Source of the DNA: Promethearchaeota archaeon | GTDB taxonomy: Archaea > Asgardarchaeota > Lokiarchaeia > Sigynarchaeales > SOKP01 | Reading direction: 5' to 3' | Assembly: GCA_016839845.1 (NCBI GenBank) | Contig: JAEOTL010000018.1 | Coordinates: 1-10,063 of the forward strand | Length of the DNA: 10,063 nucleotides | Part shown: piece after piece, positions 5,464-10,063 of the stretch | How positions within the stretch are numbered: the first letter of the stretch is position 1 | Layout: each line of letters starts with the position of its first letter | Translations under genes and position numbers: made by a program | Notes under the pieces: model-generated | What the model saw: only the letters and a program-made list of their open reading frames with translations | Told to the model about the DNA's origin: nothing | Database searches by the model: none

Positions 5464-7548
5464 GTGAGTAAAATGGTAGAGCTTAAACTATTTGTAGATG
5501 CAAATACTGAAATTTCAGATAAAGTTGTAATATGTCAATCTAATGCAGACAGGATTGGAGTAAAAAATAAAGATTCAGTAGAAATAATAAATACAGATAA
5601 TAATTTGAAAAAAATAGCTCAAGTAGAAATATCAGACAGCATGTTAGATTTTGCGGGACAATTCGCTAAAAACATTCTTGACGAAGTACAATTTTCCGGA
5701 GTAGAATTAACAATACGTAAATCTGGTGCTGCTGCTTCGCTTACTCCCTCATTAAAGAATCAAAAGGTCCCCTCCACTCAACCTATTTCGCAACCCCAAC
5801 CGACTGCACCACCACAACCTGTCTCACAACCTATTACAACACCTCAACTTATCCCGCAAGCTACACCAACACCCCATCTTAGGCCACCACCAGGATCTGC
5901 TCCTATACCCCAACCGAATTTATCTCCTCAACCTGCTCCGCTAGGAACACTCCCTTCTCCGACCATATCAACGACCCAACCCGCTGTTCCAGTAGATCCA
6001 TATCCCAATAAAATTGATATTACATCTTTACAAAATCAAAAACGTGGAATAATACTTAAACCAACATTAGATAGTAATATCGAAGGAGGAAGAGTACAAA
6101 TTAATCCTGGAGTTCTTCAACAACTAGGTTTAGGGCAAGGGATGTTAATAGCATGGGAAGATCCTTTAACAAGATCTATGGGATCAGCACGTATTGATGC
6201 GGCAAATATAGGTCCAAATGAAATTAAAATGAGTTTTGATACTTATGAGGATACAAATGTTAAATCAGAACAGGTTGTTGTATATTCAACAGAACCACCT
6301 ATAGAAATGGCTTCTGAGTTGATGTTAGAAGTAGAATCCCAACCTAATTTAATGGGATATTCTCTAATTAGCCCGAGAACTCAATATTCTCTTTCACTAA
6401 CATCAGAAGATACACTGGCTTTTGAAGATGAGCTTACAGGTGCTATGGGTGCATCAAAAGTAGAAGTTATGGAAGCAACTCCCGATAATGTTATAATTAT
6501 TGATAGTGAAGTATTAGAAGCTTCTGGAATTGGCAGTTTTGAAGTAAAAGTATCAAAGAACCAGAGAACAATTATCCCCTTACAGAGCATTTCACTTGGG
6601 ATATCTCCTATTAGTGGAGAGAACATGTGGGAAATTATAAGCAGCGGGAGAGAAAATGTTGACTCATTAAAAGGATGGATATCAAATTATGTTATTTTCA
6701 AAGGCATCAAGCTAAGATGGAGTGCAGTAAATATCGCTTGTTCAATTCTTGATACTGTTCCCGATTTAGTGGGTGATATTTTTGCTAAAGTTACCGAAAA
6801 TACAACTCTCTCTTTAAGTCCAATGGGATTAGTTCCTTTCAACGCAATCTTAATAATCGATATAAGTAGATCAATGATGGCTAGAGATGTACTTGTAACT
6901 AACATCGCCCCAGCTATAGAAGGGATTAAAGCCGCAATGGAATCTAGAGAAATTCAGGAGTTCTTAAAACACTTCAAAGATGGTATTAACATACCCCGTA
7001 GGATATCTGCTGCTTTTGCTGCAGTATTATTCTTGAGTGAAAAAGTTGGAAGAGGTTTCGGAGAAAAAGTATCAGTAATTCGTTTTGCGGATGAAGCGCA
7101 AGTGCTCCCATTTGGTAATTCATACTATATGGATTCTGCAAGTGGTAAGAAGGGAGTTCTTGAGGATGCCGCTCGTATGATTGTAGATCGGATAGGAAAT
7201 AGTTATGGTCAAGCCACCCAATTAGGTGCTGCCATGGCCTCGGCACACCAGGTATTAGATAGTTTTCAAAACATGAATCCAGACCAGCCAACGATGATTA
7301 TACTACTTACGGATGGTATCCCTACAGATGGTGATGCTTTCTTCAATGAAATTAAGAAATTCTCAGAAAACCCCAATGTAGTTATTTATATTGTTGGTTT
7401 AGGTAACCCAGATGATGAATTAATGGCACGTGCCGCTACTTTATGCGGTGGGGAGTATTTTAAGCCAGAAGATGCAGGTGAACTCTTAATTTGGTATTCA
7501 AAACGAGCCAGAGATCTCACCGTAAAATTAAAGGCTCACAAAGAATAA
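5464..7548 (+). CDS. Large multi-domain protein: three barrel-like repeats, proline-rich linker and C-terminal vWA domain
   Basis: A 694-residue protein without signal peptide or clear membrane segment. Order: a beta-rich module (about 4-88), a Pro/Gln/Thr linker (about 92-182), a second module (about 193-278), a third (about 284-366), a mixed region (about 367-455) and a vWA domain (about 456-690). Modules two and three are visibly related: WEDPLTRSMGSARI (231-244) and FEDELTGAMGASKV (320-333), each followed by a strand and a terminal VVVYS or EVKVS strand. Module one has a weaker similar ending. They resemble double-psi beta-barrels of the CDC48-N type. The vWA metal site (MIDAS) looks complete: D466-x-S468-x-S470, T585, and D617 in LLTDGIP. 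About 100 residues separate the MIDAS strand from the next core strand (VSVIRFADEA, 536-545), including a helical insert. Likely role: cytoplasmic metal-dependent scaffold or adaptor. The start is GTG 5464; ATG 5473, with GTGA 5 bases upstream, is a credible alternative losing three residues. Confidence 0.85.
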   Translation: MSKMVELKLFVDANTEISDKVVICQSNADRIGVKNKDSVEIINTDNNLKKIAQVEISDSMLDFAGQFAKNILDEVQFSGVELTIRKSGAAASLTPSLKNQKVPSTQPISQPQPTAPPQPVSQPITTPQLIPQATPTPHLRPPPGSAPIPQPNLSPQPAPLGTLPSPTISTTQPAVPVDPYPNKIDITSLQNQKRGIILKPTLDSNIEGGRVQINPGVLQQLGLGQGMLIAWEDPLTRSMGSARIDAANIGPNEIKMSFDTYEDTNVKSEQVVVYSTEPPIEMASELMLEVESQPNLMGYSLISPRTQYSLSLTSEDTLAFEDELTGAMGASKVEVMEATPDNVIIIDSEVLEASGIGSFEVKVSKNQRTIIPLQSISLGISPISGENMWEIISSGRENVDSLKGWISNYVIFKGIKLRWSAVNIACSILDTVPDLVGDIFAKVTENTTLSLSPMGLVPFNAILIIDISRSMMARDVLVTNIAPAIEGIKAAMESREIQEFLKHFKDGINIPRRISAAFAAVLFLSEKVGRGFGEKVSVIRFADEAQVLPFGNSYYMDSASGKKGVLEDAARMIVDRIGNSYGQATQLGAAMASAHQVLDSFQNMNPDQPTMIILLTDGIPTDGDAFFNEIKKFSENPNVVIYIVGLGNPDDELMARAATLCGGEYFKPEDAGELLIWYSKRARDLTVKLKAHKE

Positions 7549-7549
7549 A

Positions 7550-7592
7550 GAATTTTTTATCCATTCTTCTTATTTTCAATTTATTGTTTGTT
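7550..7592 (+). terminator. T-rich stretch after the vWA gene, candidate archaeal terminator
   Basis: Directly after the stop codon at 7546-7548 come GAATTTTTTATCC and further T-rich tracts up to about 7592. Archaeal RNA polymerase ends transcription at T-rich tracts, without needing a hairpin. The next gene has its own candidate promoter further on, so a break between transcripts here is plausible. Confidence 0.35.
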
Positions 7593-7631
7593 CAGATTTC
7601 ATTAATATTATTAAGAATAATTTTGTTAATA

Positions 7632-7639
7632 TTTATAAG
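7632..7639 (+). promoter_or_regulatory. Candidate TATA box for the AbrB-ACT gene and the genes after it
   Basis: TTTATAAG lies 59-66 bases before the ATG at 7698. Transcription would start about 35 bases before the ATG. It is the closest match to the archaeal TATA consensus in the 149-base gap and would drive the three-gene group up to the actin-like gene. Confidence 0.35.
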
Positions 7640-7697
7640 AAAAATATATCCATGAAATATTGAAATCATTAAAAGAAATAGTGATATAATAAGAAAT

Positions 7698-8105
7698 ATG
7701 AAAGATGTAAAAATCATAACTATCGACAACCGGGGAAGAATAGTTCTACCTTTGGTAACAAGAAAAAACCTGGGGATAACTACAGATTCCCAATTAATGT
7801 TGGTTAGCGATTCAGAAACAAAAGAGATACGCATAACACCTGTTGGAATTACAAAAGATGAAAAACCCATTAAGTTTAAGATAACTTTGAGTGATGAACC
7901 CGGTTCTTTAGCAAAAATTGCAACAACTTTTGGAGATCTTGGTATTTCTTTAATGTATGGGGAAAGTGTTATTATTGAAAAATCAAAAACCGCAATCTGG
8001 ACAGTAATTAGTCCAACTCCAAAACATATAACCCTTGAAGAGTTAAGAGAGAGTTTGATGAAAAGTGGGAAAGCCTTTAATGTTGAGATTATACCCATTG
8101 ATTGA
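7698..8105 (+). CDS. AbrB/SpoVT-type DNA-binding domain fused to an ACT domain; probable amino-acid-responsive regulator
   Basis: The 135-residue protein has two parts. Residues about 4-48 form an AbrB/MazE-like swapped-hairpin beta-barrel: IITIDNRGRIVLP (6-18) is the typical 'D-x-x-G-R-[IV]-x-[IL]-P' signature, followed by the helix TRKNLGI and strand pair SQLMLVSD / KEIRITPV. Residues about 58-134 form an ACT domain: FKITLSDEPGSLAKIATTFGDLGI (60-83) carries the usual beta-strand, D-x-P-G-x-L turn and helix, with strands ESVIIEKSKTAIWTVI and VEIIPI. ACT domains bind small ligands, often amino acids, at dimer interfaces, and this pairing occurs in archaeal transcriptional regulators. It likely binds DNA as a dimer under metabolite control. 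It is the first gene of a tight three-gene group with the coiled-coil and actin-like genes and may regulate that group or itself. No Shine-Dalgarno is visible. An overlapping minus-strand frame is considered an artefact. Confidence 0.88.
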   Translation: MKDVKIITIDNRGRIVLPLVTRKNLGITTDSQLMLVSDSETKEIRITPVGITKDEKPIKFKITLSDEPGSLAKIATTFGDLGISLMYGESVIIEKSKTAIWTVISPTPKHITLEELRESLMKSGKAFNVEIIPID

Positions 8106-8140
8106 ATTCATTACAGTTTATGTTAAATCCACTATTGTAT

Positions 8141-8145
8141 AGGTG
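8141..8145 (+). promoter_or_regulatory. Shine-Dalgarno that decides the start of the coiled-coil gene
   Basis: AGGTG (8141-8145) lies 5 bases before the ATG at 8151. A GTG in the same frame at 8145 would overlap this site and has no ribosome-binding site of its own, so ATG 8151 is preferred. Confidence 0.55.
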
Positions 8146-8150
8146 TGATT

Positions 8151-8981
8151 ATGGGGAAGAAAAAAAAGAAAGAAAAAAAGAAAAAAATAGAAGATAATAC
8201 TCAAGAATTGGATGCAACACCGGAATATTCGCTGGGTGCTGCTTTACATTCGACGAAAAAAACAGAAACAACATTACAAAGCCTAATGAGGGAGGTTTCT
8301 GAAGAAGAAAGGTTAGTAAAAAAAGTGGAGGATGAAAAAATTCGTCCTCAGTTAACTCATGAAAGTCGAAGCAAAATCGCAGAAGCGTACGCATTAGAAG
8401 ATGTTCCGATTGCTCAGAGAAAACAAACTCAAAAACGGCAAAGAACTTCACTAGTCTCAGAGTCTGAAGAGAAAGATAAACACTCTAAGCCCCAACAAAA
8501 AAAACCTAAAATTCAGGTAGAGGTTTCAACTCTATCATCTCCCGATGAAGAAAAAATTATTGAACAGGGTAAAGTTCTAGCTCCAACACCTCCAGCTAAA
8601 GAAACTCCAGTAAAAAAGAAAGACAATATTTATCTTAAACTTACAGAGTTTTTTGAGGATTTATTGACGGGGTATAATGCGAGATATGAAAGATGGGAAA
8701 ACTCAATATCAAATATATTAGCAATTATGAGGAAGATGCGAAAGATAACAAAGAAAAACACAGATGATCTAGTAGTAAGCATTCAAAATTTGTATAAAAA
8801 AATCCAAACTGAATTAGAACTCTTTAAAGTGAAACGTGGTGAAGTTGAACGAGTTGCTGAAGTTGATATCGAATCCATGTCTGGTGAGTTAAAAAGAGTT
8901 TTGGGTTTGCTTGAATTACAAATCAAAGAATATAAATTAAAGAGAGTAACAGATGAATTAATCCATGAAATAAGATACTGA
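8151..8981 (+). CDS. Lys-rich N-terminal, coiled-coil C-terminal protein of unknown function
   Basis: I do not recognise the family. From ATG 8151 the protein has 276 residues. It begins with a lysine block (GKKKKKEKKKK, 2-12), continues with a long charged and presumably disordered part (about 13-157) rich in Lys, Glu, Gln and Ser with a Thr/Pro patch (APTPPAKETPVKKK, 144-157), and ends in a helical part (about 160-276). The latter holds an aromatic stretch (LTEFFEDLLTGYNARYERWENSI, about 164-186, read as several pieces) and heptad-like segments, as in ELELFKVKRGEVERV and ELKRVLGLLELQIKEYKLK, suggesting a coiled coil and oligomerisation. No signal peptide or membrane segment is seen. It lies 45 bases after the AbrB-ACT gene and 52 before the actin-like gene, so co-transcription is likely. 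The basic N-terminus could bind nucleic acid, acidic lipid or an acidic actin surface. All roles are inference. Confidence 0.8.
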   Translation: MGKKKKKEKKKKIEDNTQELDATPEYSLGAALHSTKKTETTLQSLMREVSEEERLVKKVEDEKIRPQLTHESRSKIAEAYALEDVPIAQRKQTQKRQRTSLVSESEEKDKHSKPQQKKPKIQVEVSTLSSPDEEKIIEQGKVLAPTPPAKETPVKKKDNIYLKLTEFFEDLLTGYNARYERWENSISNILAIMRKMRKITKKNTDDLVVSIQNLYKKIQTELELFKVKRGEVERVAEVDIESMSGELKRVLGLLELQIKEYKLKRVTDELIHEIRY

Positions 8982-9033
8982 TTATCACCTTTTTTCTGAA
9001 TGAGATAAATTAAACAAATTTAATCAAATTGCG

Positions 9034-10063
9034 ATGTCATCTGAAAGCCAAAATCATACACGTCCGCTAATAATTGATATGGGTAGCAATTTTTTTCGAT
9101 TAGGGTGGGCAGGAAGTGATTATCCCGATGTAATTGCACCGAGTATCTATGTAGATAATAACGATTATTTATTTTCCTCAGATGTAATAGAAGGTCTTGA
9201 AGATATATTTGTTGGGGAGGAAAATATTGAGAGTCAGTTATTTGGAAATGAAGCATTAAAGTATTCGAACGTGCTTAAAGTTCACCCTTTAAAGAATAAT
9301 TACAATATTTTGATGAAATATTTTCATTTTCATTATAAACAGCTAGAAATAGGAAAAGAACATCTTTTTAAACAGCCAATAATCATCATCACACCTTTTT
9401 TTATGTCAGAATTAGAAAAGACTAAGCTTACCGATATTTTTTTCAACGTTTTTGAATTTCCTGCTTTACTTTTTTTACCTGATAGTCAAGGAATGTTATC
9501 TATAATGCAAAAACCGAGTGGTGTGATTGTAAATATGGGAGAGTCAAATACATATATTACAACTTTTCTCCATGGTTTCACCAACATAATGGCAAGAGAT
9601 ACCTACCCAATCGCGGGTAAAGATTTGACGAATGCGTTTTTAAATATGCTATTAAAAGGGCCTGGAAAAAATGTATATCTTGATCAGATGATTACTAAAG
9701 AAATAAAAGAGAAACTGGCGGTTTGCGTATTAAATCCTGAGGATGAATTAAAGCATATAAAGGATGGATTAACTAAATTTAAGAGTTTGGTCGATTTGCC
9801 TGATGGTTCAAAGCTGGAGATTAATTCAGAGAGGTTCCAACTTGTAGAACCTTTATTTAATCCTTCTATAATTCACATTGATTATATTGGTTTACCTGAA
9901 GCTATAGCTAAAGTTATTCGAACATGGGATCGGGAGGATTGGAGTGAATTATTATCAAATATTGTACTTGTTGGGGGAGGAAGTTTAATCCCCGGATTAG
10001 AAAAAAGACTAAAAATAGAAATTTCAAAATTTTTTTCAGAACGATTAAGAGACAAGATCAATG
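9034..10063 (+). CDS. Divergent actin-family (Arp-like) protein, C-terminus cut by window edge
   Basis: The frame runs 343 codons from ATG 9034 to the edge; by comparison with actin (375 residues) about 45 residues are missing. Actin landmarks in order: phosphate loop 1 IIDMGSNFFRLGWAGSD (13-29; actin D11, G13, S14 kept, K18 is Arg22); FGNEALKYSNVLKVHPLKNN (70-89), like actin's GDEAQSKRGIL stretch; PIIIITPFFM (115-124); Q152, aligned with actin Q137; phosphate loop 2 GVIVNMGESNTY (163-174); IAGKDLTNAFLNMLL (193-207); KEKLAVCVLNPEDEL (225-239), close to actin KEKLCYVALDFEQEM; ERFQLVEPLFNPS (266-278); adenosine loop NIVLVGGGSLIPG (309-321). Loop 2 differs: actin D154 is Asn167, D157 is Glu170 and H161 is Tyr174. 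The DNase-binding-loop HQGVMVG-type motif is absent. Family membership is secure; the changes suggest an Arp-like rather than a conventional polymerising actin. No Shine-Dalgarno is visible. It is the last of a three-gene group. Confidence 0.92.
   Translation, partial: MSSESQNHTRPLIIDMGSNFFRLGWAGSDYPDVIAPSIYVDNNDYLFSSDVIEGLEDIFVGEENIESQLFGNEALKYSNVLKVHPLKNNYNILMKYFHFHYKQLEIGKEHLFKQPIIIITPFFMSELEKTKLTDIFFNVFEFPALLFLPDSQGMLSIMQKPSGVIVNMGESNTYITTFLHGFTNIMARDTYPIAGKDLTNAFLNMLLKGPGKNVYLDQMITKEIKEKLAVCVLNPEDELKHIKDGLTKFKSLVDLPDGSKLEINSERFQLVEPLFNPSIIHIDYIGLPEAIAKVIRTWDREDWSELLSNIVLVGGGSLIPGLEKRLKIEISKFFSERLRDKIN

Noticed and set aside
7592..8098. Open frame of 168 codons on the minus strand over the AbrB-ACT gene
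   Set aside because: The plus strand here carries clear AbrB and ACT signatures. The minus frame shows only a hydrophobic antisense translation with no family pattern.
8145..8150. GTG at 8145 as start of the coiled-coil gene
   Set aside because: It overlaps the AGGTG ribosome-binding site that is well spaced for ATG 8151, and has no site of its own upstream.
9020..9256. Open frame on the minus strand over the 5' end of the actin-like gene
   Set aside because: The plus strand has the phosphate loop 1 motif of actin in this stretch, so the antisense frame is not a gene.
9538..9576. Possibility that the last gene is an MreB, ParM or Hsp70 rather than an actin
   Set aside because: The KEKL(x)7EDEL stretch, the ERFQLVEPLFNPS motif and the spacing of all three nucleotide loops match actin and Arps much better than bacterial actins or Hsp70.

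Overview
The window looks like an AT-rich stretch of an Asgard archaeal genome, most likely from the Lokiarchaeia side (inference). A divergent actin-family gene, a gelsolin-like gene, a Roadblock/LC7 gene and a vWA protein lie together. The other genes are archaeal in style: an AbrB-ACT regulator, a fused NAD(P)HX repair enzyme, a UROD/corrinoid methyltransferase-like protein, and a secreted Asn/Thr-rich beta-sandwich protein of the kind common in Lokiarchaeota. No rRNA, tRNA, CRISPR array or mobile element was seen.

Layout. Positions 1-528 (minus) hold the N-terminal part of a secreted or surface Ig-like protein that runs off the left edge. Positions 789-2063 (minus) encode a UROD-like TIM-barrel protein. 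Divergent from it, 2160-3725 (plus) encodes bifunctional NAD(P)HX epimerase/dehydratase. From there everything is on the plus strand: gelsolin-like protein (3950-4777), Roadblock/LC7 protein (4896-5279), a 694-residue protein with three barrel-like repeats, a proline-rich linker and a C-terminal vWA domain (5464-7548), an AbrB-ACT regulator (7698-8105), a Lys-rich coiled-coil protein of unknown function (8151-8981), and a divergent actin-related protein cut by the right edge (9034-10063). Non-coding gaps are all shorter than 300 bases. The 224-base gap before the gelsolin-like gene is the most structured, with four copies of TTTGATAA and a long-range inverted repeat.

How the genes may work together. 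The section from 3950 onward reads as an eukaryotic-signature-protein neighbourhood: an actin-fold protein, a candidate actin-binding (gelsolin-like) protein, a Roadblock protein of the type that partners small GTPases, a vWA scaffold likely to bind ligands through a metal site, and a charged coiled-coil protein. The last three genes are close enough (gaps of 45 and 52 bases) to be co-transcribed, with the AbrB-ACT protein first. The actin-like protein keeps most nucleotide-pocket motifs but has Asn in place of the catalytic-site Asp of phosphate loop 2, so it may be a regulatory or slow-hydrolysing Arp rather than a conventional filament former. That the genes form one functional system is inference from proximity; no small GTPase is visible in the window.
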